Positions 7,903 to 19,014 of a DNA stretch of 64,000 nucleotides are shown in pieces (the stretch's first letter is position 1; each line of letters starts with the position of its first letter). The translations under genes and the position numbers were made by a program. The DNA lies in NCBI GenBank assembly GCA_033032175.1, contig JAVKPJ010000060.1, positions 16,192 through 80,191 on the forward strand, read 5' to 3'. The notes under the pieces are model-generated. The model was not told the DNA's origin. It worked only from the letters and a program-made list of their open reading frames with translations, and did not search any database. The stretch comes from Saturnia japonica. Lineage: Eukaryota > Arthropoda > Insecta > Lepidoptera > Saturniidae.

Positions 7903-10900
7903 CTAGGGTGGCGGGAGTTGGCGAATGAACCGCCTCCTCCTGCCACCCGTTCGTCTTTGTCGGAGAGGGCCGCTCAGGGGATCCCCCTCGCGTGCCCTCT
8001 CCGCAGCCTCCTTCTGCGAGATGACTTCCTCGCAGAAGGAGGCCATCGCCTTCCATGCATTCTCGCTGCCGAGCATGGCTCTCACCACACTCGGCAGCGA
8101 GAGGTCTCCTCCAACATCTACGGCCAGAGTGCGGCGCTGCTCCACCCACGCAGCACACTCAGACAGAGTGTGCTGCGCCGTGTCTTCTACAGCCCCGCAC
8201 TCGTGGCACGTAGTGTTGGTCTCCCTCCTGGCAATCTTGTGCAGGTACCATCCGAAGCAACCATGTCCGGATAGTACCTGCACAAGTCTAAAGCTCAGGG
8301 AGCCACGCTCCCTGAAACACCACTCTCGGAGGACCGGGCGGACGGCGTCTATGGTATAACGCCCATAGCGCGCGTCCGCCAGGTCCTCCTCCCACCTCCT
8401 ATAGACAACCTCCCGGGCCTCCCTCCGGACCCGGTCTACCTCTGTGGGAGCTGGAGGCTCCCCTAACTCTCTCCTCGCCGCCGTGAACCTGTACACGGCG
8501 GCGAGTACCTCCGCCTCCAACTCCCACGGCGGGGAGCCGGCAAGGACGCAGGCCGCCCCCGCGGACACCGATCGGTACCCGCGGATTACCCTCAGCGCCA
8601 CGACACGCTGCGTAGCACGCAGTACGCGTCTATTCGTGGCGCTAAGAGCATCAGCCCAGATCGGTGCCCCGTAGACGGCCATGCTCCGCACGACCCCCGC
8701 GAACAATCGGCGACAGCTCGCGCCCGGCCCCCCCGAATTCGGAAGAAGCCGACCGAGAGCTGCCGCCGCTCCCACTATACGCGGTTCGAGCCCCTTAAAA
8801 TGGGGCTCGAACCGCCAACGCCCGTCCAGGATGAGGCCCAGATATTTCATCTGGGCCCCAACCCGGACCCTCACGTTCTCCACAAATATGTGGGCCCCAG
8901 GAGACGGCCCACACCGAGGCCCATGGAAGAGTATGGCCTCGGTCTTATCCGCCGCCACCCTGAGGCCCAACGCCTTTATGCGTCCGACCACGAGGGCAGT
9001 GCCCTCTGTGGCCAGGCGCGCCACCTCTTTTTAATTCCCCCCTGGGCCACGAGTAGGGTGTCGTCCGCGTAGCATAGCACTCGGACCCCCGAAGGGAGCG
9101 CTACGCGGAGCACCCAGTCGTAGCCCATGTTCCACAGGAGCGGCCCCAACACCGACCCCTGTGGAACACCACACCCAGTGTGGCGCCGGACCACAGCCCC
9201 CCTCCCATCCACGAAGGCGACCTCCCTGCCCTGGAGGTAGTCCCCCAACAGCCGCCGCAGGTACGAGGGCACTCCGAAAAACCGGAGCGCCTCCCGTATG
9301 ACACCATGCGGCAGACTGTTGAAGGCGTTGGCGATGTCGATCGACACTGCCAACAGCCTACCTCCCCCCTCGGTCACCTCCGCAGACCACTCCTTCAGGG
9401 TGGAGAGGGCGTCCAGCGTTGAACGCCCTCTCCGGAAGCCAAACTGCCGGTCCGAAAGTACCGGCCCAATTTCCGCCATGTGCCGGACGACACGAGACGC
9501 CAGAATACGCTCCAGCATCTTCCCCGTGTCGTCCAGCAGCACAAGGGGCCGGTACGAGGACGGGCAGTCCGGGGGGCGACCCTCCTTCCCCAGAAGGCAG
9601 AGTCTCCCCATCTTCCAGAGCTTCGGGAACCGTCCAACTGACAAACATCGGTTGAACAGCTCCCGAAGCTCTCCCCCCATGTGGTCCAACGCCACACTTA
9701 GAAGCCGGCCCGGAACTCCGTCCGGGCCGGGCGCCCTCCGCTTATTGCGGAGGCGCTCCACCACCAACCCCATCTCCTCCTCGGTGACAGGGGGGGGCGG
9801 CAATAGCTCCTCCACAACAGCACTCCCATCTATCATGGGAGGCGGGAGGAGCTCCGGAGGGTCGGGCAGCAACGTGGCCACGACCCTCGCCAGGACCACT
9901 GAGTCTAGGGACTCCGTTAATGGGGGCGCCTGCCCCCGGAACTTCTTCCGGGCCACCCGGTACGGGCGCCCCCACGGGTCCCTATCCAGGGTCCTGAGGA
10001 GCTCCTCCCACCTTTCATCCTTCGCCCGGCTGATGGCCACCTGCAGGGACTTCCTAGCCTCCCTGTAGAGGCCAAGCAGCCGGGCCTCCTCCCCAGCCAC
10101 TTGGGCTTGCCGCCGGCGGCAGCGTTGCAGCCGCCGCCTCGCCGCGGAGCAGGCCACCCGGAGATCGGCAATCTCCGGGGACCACCAATACACCGCCCGC
10201 CTGTTTTGCGGGCGGTTGTTGCCCCGCGGCATCGACGCGTCGCAGACCGCCGTAAGGGCCCTACGGAATCGGTCCGCGGTCGCGTCGATCTCCTCCTCGC
10301 TAGGAGCTGGTGCACGCCAGCTCTGCACGATAGCCGCCTCTTCGGCAAGCTGCCGGTCGAGACGGCCCAGAACCCATCGGGGAAACTTTGCCCCCCCCCG
10401 AGCATGGCGCGCCAGCTCCTCTGAGGAGGTGGAGACCTCAAACCGGATATACCGGTGGTCTGAGAAGGTCTCCACCTCCTCCAGCACCCTCCAATCCTGC
10501 ACACGGCGTGCGACAGACGGCGTGGCGAAGGAAACATCCACCACGGACCCTCCGTTCTGCCGCACGCACGTGTGCACAGCTCCTCGGTTGAGGAGGGACA
10601 GCCCAACCTGGACTGCCCACTCCTCCACCACTGCCCCTCGAGGGTTCGTGGCCACCGCTCCCCATGTCCGTGACTTGGCGTTAAGGTCACCAAGCAGGAC
10701 AATGGGGAGTGGCGACAGCCGCCTGACCACCGGCCCCAAAGAGTCGAGGAACGTCTCGAACTCCCTCAGGGGCCGGTTGGGGGAGAAATACACTCCCACA
10801 ACACCATATCCTCCCCAGGCGGCCGCCACGAACCCTGACCCCCTCTCCTTAATGGAGGGGGGGGAGCCCGTACTGTAAATCGCTACGGAGCCGTCAAGGT

Positions 10901-11054
10901 CACCCGCCCAATAAGGTTGGGCGGGGACACAGTACGGCTCCGCAGCCACCGCAACACTGATGCTCCACTCCGCCACTGATTGCACAAACAAGTCTTGTGC
11001 AGTGGCGGAGTGGTTCAGATTCGACTGGAGGTAACTGGTACGGCTGTAGTACAT
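7903..11054 (-). pseudogene. ORF2 of S: APE endonuclease + reverse transcriptase, one frameshift
   Basis: About 1050 codons. The N-terminal APE-type endonuclease shows NLNHS, AEPY, VYFSPN, GDLNAKS and SDHRYIRF. The reverse transcriptase shows APGPDGVPG, YRPLVLLDD, QFGFRRGRST, SIDIANAFNS (about residue 571), GVPQGSVLGPLLWN (about 629) and CYADDTLL (about 661). The C-terminal knuckle is CX2CX8HX4C (CHECGAVEDTAQHTLSEC) and the protein ends in PPP. A frameshift near 9020-9035 (a T-run followed by a C-run) joins two frames. ATG 11052-11054 overlaps the ORF1 stop as TAATG. Role: cuts the telomeric repeat and primes cDNA synthesis there. Confidence 0.9.
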
Positions 11055-12948
11055 TACTGAGCCATACCAACTACCTCCGACCTAGGTCTCACCAGGCGAG
11101 CCCCGGGGAACCTCCTCTTGGCGGTGGGGGGCTTGCAACTTGCCCCCCCCATATAGTGGGCCGCGGCAATGCCAGCGGCGGCACATACAGCACAGTGCAG
11201 CTTTATAGATACACATTCCGCCGCCGCGTGGCCAGACCCCCCACATCTGTAGCATAGAGCGCTCCGATCAGCTTCTGACTCACACATCGGACGAGTGTGG
11301 CCCAAGCCCATACACTTAAAACAGCGCATGGGCTTCTCTTCGAGTGGTCGAATACGGGCCACACTCCAGCCGACCATGAGACGCCCAGCTTCAGCCAGCT
11401 TCTTGGCTTCCGCCACGGGGAGGGACACAACTGTCACTCCCCTCCCCAATCTTGCCGGATGGAGCCAACCTTTATCATGGCTGGCTCACATCCAGTCTTT
11501 CTGGCAATGGTCACCAAAACTTCTGTGTGGTCGACCGTTTCGTCCAAGCCAAGGATCCTGAGCTCCGCACGCTTTACCGGCCTGGAAACCACAGCGACCT
11601 CTGCAAGCGCCGATGTCAGCTGTGTCGCCAGGCCAGCCGCTTTACTATCACCGTCAGAGCCAGGTATCTCTAGGATCCTGGCTCCTGTTGCCGTCGTGCG
11701 GAGCTTAAGCTCCTCTATTCCCAATTCCGGCAATTGGACGGACTCTCGCGCCTTCATTACCACAGCCGCATATGACACTCCCTTTGCAACTGCTTCCGGC
11801 TTCAACGTTATCAGGACAGCAGCCGAGCGTGGCACTTTAGGCATCCTCGGCTGAGCCTTCTTGCTCCCCTTCTTTGCGGGAGTTGCTGCTGGCACCACCA
11901 CCGGCGCTGTTTTTCTCCTCGACTTCCTCACCACCGTTGTCCAGGCTTCCGTTCCGGTTTCAGATGGAGCCTGGGAAACAGAAGACTCCGGGAGAGCCAC
12001 CCACTCCATGTTCCGAGGAGTCGATATGGGCACAGCTGCCCCCTCCGACCTGACCCGCGATACCGACCGGGGCCTTTTCCCGCCTGGCCCCACATTGGGA
12101 CCAGTAGACCCAGTGGACCTGGATTCTGCAGTCGGCCTGGGCCTTTTCTCCCCCCCAGGTCTTTTATCTCCTGCCAAAGGGGGTCGGATCACCTTCTTAG
12201 GCAAAAGTCGGCCATCCACCTCCAAGCTATCAAAGCGCGCATCCAGCACTTTGCTCAGCGTGGAGTGGATTGACCGCTCAAACCTTTCAATTATCCCCAT
12301 CATAGCCTTCTCGCACTCATGTGGAGAATCTAGCTGGTGAGTGGGAGGAGAAGGAGGAGGAGGAGGAGGAGGCATAATATGCCTCGCACCAGCTTCCCGA
12401 CGCCATGCGAGGACCTCCTTTTTGAGGTCGTCGACCTGCTTTCTCAAGACCCTTGTCTCTCTTCCGAGACGGGCCGTCTCTTCACTCACAGTGCGCGCCA
12501 TGAGCGTCTCCATTACCTCCTTGAGCTCTTTGGCCGCACCCTTGAGGGCTTTGATGGCAGTCCCCTTCAAATTACCCGAGGTGCGGCAAACCTCCAGAAT
12601 GGTGGCCACTCCACCCTCCGTGCGGGACTTTAGAGTCTCCGCATCCAATTCCTCAACACTGGTGCACCTTTCAGCACCATCACTCCCCCTGACTACGACA
12701 ATTTCATCGTCGGCAGAGCTCCCATCCTCCACTCTATCCTTCAGAAAGGAGCTTACTGGGACACTATTCTTAAGAATAGAACGTCCCACGCTCCTCGAGC
12801 GGCCTAGAGCACGGGTAGCCCCTCTTCTTGCGGTGTTCTGCTTCGGAGGCTCAAGATCTGGGTTTTCACCCTCCAAGATATCGAAGCGAGACCCGAAGGT
12901 ACGCTTCCCCGCGACTACCGCCCCGCCGGAAGCACCGCTGGACGCCAT
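11054..12948 (-). pseudogene. ORF1 (Gag) of S, one frameshift
   Basis: Starts at ATG 12948 (MASSGASGG). It carries TSGNLKGTAIKALK, a coiled coil (RETRVLRKQVDDLKKEV), a proline run, a basic KSRRK stretch and three knuckles (CFKCMGLGHTRPMC; CYRCGGSGHAAAEC; CAVC...H...C). A 1-nt shift near 11440-11449, before the knuckles, splits the frame. It ends in TAA overlapping the ORF2 ATG, the stop-start arrangement reported to couple translation in SART1. The sequence is closer to B Gags than to C or D. Confidence 0.88.
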
Positions 12949-12977
12949 GCGAGAGATTCGTGAATTCTCGCAAGTAA

Positions 12978-13002
12978 CCTAACCTAACCTAACCTAACCT
13001 AA

Positions 13003-13004
<2 letters not shown>
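12978..13004. repeat. Telomeric repeat (CCTAA)5CC
   Basis: Perfect units between S and C1. Confidence 0.97.
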
Positions 13005-13036
<32 letters not shown>

Positions 13037-13038
<2 letters not shown>

Positions 13039-13124
13039 TGGGGAAATCCTGCATTGGATACACCTCCCGCTGACGGGGGACAGCGAGAGGGTTATGCCGG
13101 ACTCTTACCGGCTAAAACCCCATG
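13037..13124 (-). other. 3' cloverleaf-like RNA fold, family C type
   Basis: P1 CATGGGG/CCCCATG (13037-13043 with 13118-13124), P4 ATCC/GGAT with loop TGCATT, P3 CCTCCCGCTG/CAGCGAGAGG, P2 GCCGG/CCGGC with a 7-nt loop. Compared with families A and B all stems have different bases but keep pairing. Other copies: 22396-22483 and 51502-51590 (the latter with one inserted base in P1). Confidence 0.82.
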
Positions 13125-13358
13125 GCCGCATCGGCGCGTATGTGGGCAGGGTCGCGGGAAAGGCGGTAAGCAAACGACCGCTACCCTGCTCACGCGCTTG
13201 AGTCTCTGTGATGTTATAAATCAGAGACTCTCACCTCTGGGAGAGCTTGCTCTCTCCCATGCTTCCACCAGAAGCAGCGGCATCCCGTGCTCCTCCATCA
13301 CGGGACCTCCACTATGTGGCAACAGACGCCCCCGCGTCTACTGCCTGGAGGCTTGTTA

Positions 13359-16300
13359 CTATGGAGGCAAGGTGTGGAATTGCCCCCTACCTCTTCTCCC
13401 TCTACGTCCAGTTCTTCCACGACGAATTTCAGGAGCTCCGACTGCCCTTTCCCTCTCTCGCTCAGCTTCCTCTTTCTGCGAGAGGACGCTCTCACAAAAG
13501 GAGGAAACCGCATTCCACGACAGCTCCTCACTTACCATGGAACGAACTACAGCAGGTAGAGAGAGATCATTGCCTATCGTGCTAACGAGATCAGAGCGCT
13601 CAGCAGACCACGCTGGGCATACCTCAAGGGTATGCTGTGCTGTATCCCTTTCAGAGTCACAATGATGACACTTAGATGTTGGCTCTCTACCAGCTATCCG
13701 GCACAGATACTCACCAAAACAACCATGGCCAGTAAGCACCTGCACCAAACGAAAGGTGAGTGTACCGTGACTACGGTCCAACCAATCCCCAAATACAGGG
13801 CGAATCGCCTCAACACTTCTGAGGCCAGCGCTGGGTGAGGCCAAGGTCACCTCCCACCTACGCAACATGACTCGATGCAAATACATTTTCTGCCTTTCCT
13901 TCTCCCTTGGAGCAATGGTTCCTCCTCGAGCAAGTTTCTCAGTGCCCCATTTGTATAACTCAGCATAGGAATGAGCCAATAATCCCCACGGTACAGAGCT
14001 CGACAGCAGGCACGCCGCCTCGTACGAAATCGTACGGTAACCACGGATAACCCTGATCGCCATCAAACGTTGTAGCCTACGAAGGGTGGCAAGACCCGAT
14101 GGTGCCAAAGTCTCGTGCCAAACTGGAGCCCCATACAAGGACATGGATCGTACCACACCCATGTACAAAGAGCGGCAACTAGTACTGGCGCCCCCCAGAT
14201 TAGGCAGGAGGCTAGACAATGCAGCGGCACAACGCATAGCCCTGGGAGCCAAACCCTGAAAATGTCCATCAAACCTCCAGTGACTATCCAAGACTAGACC
14301 CAGGTATTTCAGTGAGGAGCCAACATTAATGTGGACTCCACCTACAACCAAATGTGTACCGGGAGGTGGAGCTCTACGAGGGCCATGGAAGCAAATTGCT
14401 TCTGTCTTATTTAGGGCCACCTCGAGACCAAGCATCCGTATCCTATCAACCACCTGGGCCACAGATACCGTGGCCAACATAACGGCATCCCGGATTGTAT
14501 CGCCACGCGCCGTCACAAGCGTGTCATCAGCATAGCAAGTCACAGAGGCGCCCGGCAAGAGCGCACCCCGCAGCACCCAATCATAGCCGATGTTCCACAG
14601 GAGTGGACCACGAACAGACCCCTGTGGAACACCGCACGTGATTTCTCTGTGGTAGGAGCACGCATCCTGCCCAACGCATGTGACCCGCCTACCCTCCAGA
14701 TAGGATCCTATCAAGCGGCACAGATAAAAAGGCACCCCATGGTATCTCAACGCTTCTCTAATACATTCCCAGGGGAGGCTGTTGAAAGCATTGGCTATGT
14801 CTAATGACACAGCCAATAGCACAGCACCCTGGGAAACTGCGACATCTGAGAGAGCCCTAACGCGAAGGATCGCGTCGTTCGTAGAACGACCCTCACGGAA
14901 ACCGAACTGCACCGCTGAGAGGTCAGGTCCTATTCTGGTTAGATGACGGACCAGGCGCTGCGCAATTATCCGTTCAAAGATTTTACCCACCTCATTGAGC
15001 AACACTATCGGACGATACGCGGAAGGTGAATCAGCATTGCGTCCTTGCTTCCGCAATAAAAACTAAGCGGCCCACCTTCCACAGCAGAGGGAACTGCCCC
15101 AGCTCCAGGCAGGCACTGAAAAGACGCCTAAGCCTAACCCCCAGAGCCTCCATAGCCAGAATCCAGGCACGACCTGGAACTCCGTCTGGCCCCGGAGCTG
15201 CGCATTTCATTTGGAGCCGTCTCACGGCCAAGCCTAATTCTGCCTCAGTGACAGGAGGTACCTCATCACCTACAACTTGTGCTGATACAGTGGCTGGTGC
15301 CACAAAGGGAGGCGAGAAACCTACTCTCCTCGGGAACAACGTAGACATTACGTCCTCAAGCATTCGCGGTGCGATACTCATCGTGATCGGTGGAGCCCAT
15401 GGGCGCAAGTATCCCATAACCATCCTATAAGGTCGCCCCCATGGATCACCATCTAAAGTCTGCAACAGTTCTTCTCGTGCTCTGTCTTTAGCAAGCCTAA
15501 TTGCCAGCTGCAATGCCTTCTTAGCATCCCTATAATTATTATACAGCTGCGCCTCGAAAGTTGGATCCCGTCCCCGGCGCAACCTTCGATGCCGGGCATA
15601 CCTGCGCCTCGCAGCCACGCAAGATGCACGCAAACACGCAATGTCACGAGACCACCAATAAACCCGCTGCTTGTGCGGCCGGGATAAGACTCTAGGCATG
15701 GCGGCATCACAAATACGTACCATGGAATCCTGAAACCAACCCGCTTCTCTGTCGATGTTTATAGGTCCGTCTGGAATTGACGACCAGGACGCAACAATCG
15801 AGGCCTCCACCAAGAGGTCCTCATTAAGGCGCTTTAAGGCCCACTTTGGGGCCGCAGTCAAATTTGGATTTGGAGATGAAGCTAAGTGTAAGGGATAAAT
15901 ATCGAACCTAATATAAAGGTGGTCTGAAAAAGATTCAGCCTCCTCGACGACTCTCCAACCCCTGATACGTCTTGCGACAGCAGAAGACGCAAACGTGATG
16001 TCCACAATAGAACCCCCCTGCTGCCGCACACAAGTGTTCACCGATCCCCTGTTAATAACAGAAAGACCAGTTATCACAGCCCAATCCTGTAAAACCCTGC
16101 CCCGCGCATCAGTGACAAGAGATCCCCAAGCCGACGACTTAGCATTGAAATCCCCTGCCAACAAAACAGGACAGGGTAACGTTCGACCTATAAAGTCTCC
16201 CAGATCGTCCAAACAGGCCTCGAACTGCACAAGGTTCCTATTAGGAGACAAATATACACCAACTACCATTATTTCCCCCCATTGAACTGCGATATATCCA

Positions 16301-16524
16301 GAGCCTCTCCTTTTAACCACGAGGGTTGGATTCCCCTCTGACATTGAGGTAACTATAGCCACCGACCCCGTAAGATCACCTGCCCAGTTATTTCTAGGAG
16401 GGACAAAATACGGTTCGGCTACAACCGCCACTCTGATCGACCACTCGGCCATGGCCTGCATCAAGAGATCCTGAGCCACGACCGAGTGATTGATATTCAC
16501 CTGCAGGAATTTATTAGCTATCAT
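13359..16524 (-). pseudogene. ORF2 of C1: endonuclease + reverse transcriptase, one frameshift
   Basis: ATG at 16524 (MIANKFLQVN). Endonuclease motifs NINHS, AEPYF, VYLSPN, AGDFNAKS and SDHLYIRF. RT motifs APGPDGVPG, YRPIVLLNEVGK, QFGFREGRST, SLDIANAFNSLP, GVPQGSVRGPLLWN and CYADDTLV. C-terminal knuckle CHHCDSERDTAQHTLEVC and terminal LPP. A single frameshift near 15045-15056, in the region just before SPSAYRP, separates two long frames. The ORF1 stop TAG (16530-16532) precedes the ATG by 5 nt, so C uses a short gap where S has overlap. Confidence 0.9.
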
Positions 16525-16529
16525 TTTAA

Positions 16530-18327
16530 CTATTGGGTATCCAAATCCCGCTCATCCTCAGGCCCAGAATAGAGACCGGGTACCGATTTAACCCCTTTAC
16601 TGCCTTTCCTTGATGATGATACACAGGCGCCACTCCCTAGCACGTGGTTCGCTGGCCTATTTGCATCTTCGCATAGAGAGCAGTGTGGTGCAGCTAAACA
16701 CTCTGCAACTTTGTGGTCTCCCTTCCCGCAACGGAAACATTGACCGCTGCGGTCCACATCCGCCTTACAATGCTGTCGGATATGCCCTACTTCCCGGCAA
16801 CGAAAACACCTCGCCTGCCTGGGCTGCAGCAACCTCACCTGTGCCGCTACCCAGCCAAGTAGGAGCCTACGCTCTTGCGCCACCTTCCTAGCTGCTAACA
16901 CTGGACAGCGCACTCATATAGTTAAAGTCCCGTAAGGAGCACGACGCACTTCCCCGACCTTAACTTGACTCACAAGACACTTCCCCTTGGTTGCCACAGC
17001 AGTTGCGACCTCCTCAGCGGTCACAGCATCGTCTAAACCCGAGATGCGCAATTCAGCGCATTTAGAAGGTCTGGACACCTCAACCGCTCCCGCACCGAGC
17101 GTTTCGGAAAATATAGCCCTCAACTCCTCAGCCAAGCGATCGGCCTTATCCGAACTGGTGATGCCAGGCACCTCCAACTTCCGGGCACCAGTAGCCGTTT
17201 CTTTAAACTTGAGAAAGGGAATATCAAATTTGGCCACATCCACTTTACCTTTAGCCACTGATACCATCTTCAAGTAATCGACCCCATTCTCTATTGCCTT
17301 CGGCTGAAGTGTCATCACGACAGCTGAAGTCCGCGGCACAACTAGTTTAGCGGGAGTCATCCTTGACGACGGCACCCTCGCAATCGCCACACGTTTTTTG
17401 GCGCCACGCTTTACCACCGTTGACCAGCCTTCCCCCACCACTGTATTCACCAGGGAAGGAACAAATCCCTCCTCCGTTAATGGTTCCAGCGTGGTAGGAA
17501 TATTTTGTGAAGCGGATTCTGCCACTGCCCGTGCTGCCAGAGACTTTCTCCTCTTTCTCTTGTTTCTCCTGGCAGGAGCCTTCGCGTAGCTTACGCATCT
17601 CGCGCCGGAGGATAAGCGTTTCCTGCTCTACCGTGCGCTTGAGCGCTGTAGCTGTGACCTCCTCCAGGGTCCTGGCCGCCTCCTTTAGTTTTTTAATAGA
17701 AGTACCCTTGAGGTTGCCAGATGTCTTGCAAACCTCAAGGATATTTTTAACTCTGCTGGTAGCCAGAGCCCTCAGTCGCTCTGGATCAAGGGTCTCTATG
17801 TCCAACGGCGGCTCCTCGTCCAAATGAGCGTCACCACACTGGGTGCTTCCAGAGGGAATGGGATCTGATAACCCGTCTACTGCAGCAGGGACGCTCTTCG
17901 CCCTGGACGAGCTGCCCAGGTCGCGTGCCTTACCCCGCCGAGCCGTTGTGATTTTACAGGGAGAGACTTCCACAACATCATCATCGTGTGCATCTTCCAA
18001 ATGCAACCGCTTTCTCCCTTCAGCCCCCAATGCCGTTAAACTACTGGAGCTATTAGACCAGTGCTTGACTGTAAATCGGTCAAGCGACTGATCTCGCTCC
18101 AGGACCACAACGGGTCTATCAATTAACCGTTTTTCCTTAGCCAAGGTCGTCGTTTTAGTGGAATCAGTCGTCAGCTTACTAGCCTGTGTCGTCGTGTGTT
18201 TTCTTGAATCTTGCAAAATTTTGCCCCCCCCAGAAGACGCGGGGCAGCCCGAGCTAGGCTCGGGGAGGGATTCTCCCTTTCGGGTACCCTCCTGGGGTAG
18301 TTTACTCTTAAATTTTGCCGAATCCAT
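16530..18327 (-). pseudogene. Chimeric, broken ORF1 (Gag) of C1
   Basis: ATG 18327 (MDSAKFKSK) opens a B-type Gag N-terminus with TSGNLKGTSIKKLKEAA and a coiled-coil start. At about 17580 it joins a C-type Gag out of frame (the B frame drifts to a stop at 17347). The C-type part has a basic KRKRRKS stretch, a conserved core and three knuckles (CFRCREVGHIRQHC; CFRCGKGDHKVAEC; CSLC...H...C). A TGA at 16914-16916 replaces a codon that is Trp in related copies (TVWVRCPV). This Gag cannot be made as one chain as written. Confidence 0.8.
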
Positions 18328-18563
18328 CGCTATTTTCTTAAACGTCAGTTTGTGGTACGCCTGCCGGGACCGGTATAAAAGCTACCAATCCCGCCAGCCG
18401 CTGTCCGGAACTGGGCCCTTGGGGCTCAAATTGAGCCCTCATCGGCCCCAGCCCGGTACTGGGTGCGCCGCGCACATGCCACACCCAGGAGCTTTTAATG
18501 GCCCTCCAGCCAATACCCCTCCACAGTCCCCTCTGATAATCAGAGGGATACCGGGAGGAGTTT

Positions 18564-18639
18564 GTCAGGTATCAGCCGCCGACCAGACTGGTCGACGTTG
18601 CCCGGGGTGCACCACGCGGAGGTTCCTGACACGCACCCC
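18564..18639 (-). ncRNA. HDV-like ribozyme at C1 5' end
   Basis: P1, P2, P4 and linkers as in B1. The P3 loop is TCCGCGT where B has TCCTCGT. Confidence 0.88.
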
Positions 18640-18641
18640 AA

Positions 18642-18678
<37 letters not shown>

Positions 18679-19014
18679 GTGGAGAAACCCTTCATGGGTA
18701 CACACCCGCCCGGGGGGACGAGTGGTTATGTGAGACTCCTACTCACTAAAACTCCACGGTGTACCATCAGCCGCCATAGTGGGGCGCGCGGGCACTGCGG
18801 TTGCAATCTGCCGCAACGCCCCGGCGGCCGGCCCCAGTCGGGCCCCGGCGCTAAAGAGAGACAGTCTGGTACAACCCCAACTGTCTCCCAGACGGCTGAA
18901 CCAGTGCAATGGGAAGACGGGCCCCCCGACCCGTCTCCCCTTGGTCCAGCACGGGCAGAGGAAGGAGGCGAGTGAACCCGCCCCCTCCTACCACCCAACG
19001 TCTACGCTCGATCC

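Larger units (their letters stand above)
7573..12977 (-). mobile_element. Family S two-ORF telomeric retrotransposon (SART-like)
   Basis: Tail poly(T) 7573-7624 (52 nt), 3' fold 7627-7707 (one mismatch in P1), ORF2 and ORF1, and only 29 nt upstream of the ORF1 ATG before CCTAA. No ribozyme is present, so the 5' UTR is probably truncated. A stem GCGAGA/TCTCGC spans the ORF1 start. Its 3' UTR is the same type as those of B and N, which makes S the best candidate for the autonomous partner of both. Each ORF has a single frameshift. Confidence 0.88.
13005..18639 (-). mobile_element. C1: chimeric element, C-type body with B-type 5' part
   Basis: Tail 13005-13035, C-type 3' fold 13037-13124, ORF2 13359-16524, ORF1 region to 18327, 5' UTR with ribozyme 18564-18639. 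To the left of about 17580 the sequence is C-type. To the right it is a B-type Gag N-terminus and leader, close to B5 at 62700-62940. The switch falls inside Gag and throws the two parts out of frame. No poly(A) or telomeric repeat lies at the join, so RNA template switching or DNA recombination is likely. Confidence 0.85.

Noticed and set aside
7903..16524. R1-type ribosomal DNA insertion
   Set aside because: The ORF2 proteins are R1-clade-like, but all flanks are CCTAA and no 28S sequence is present.
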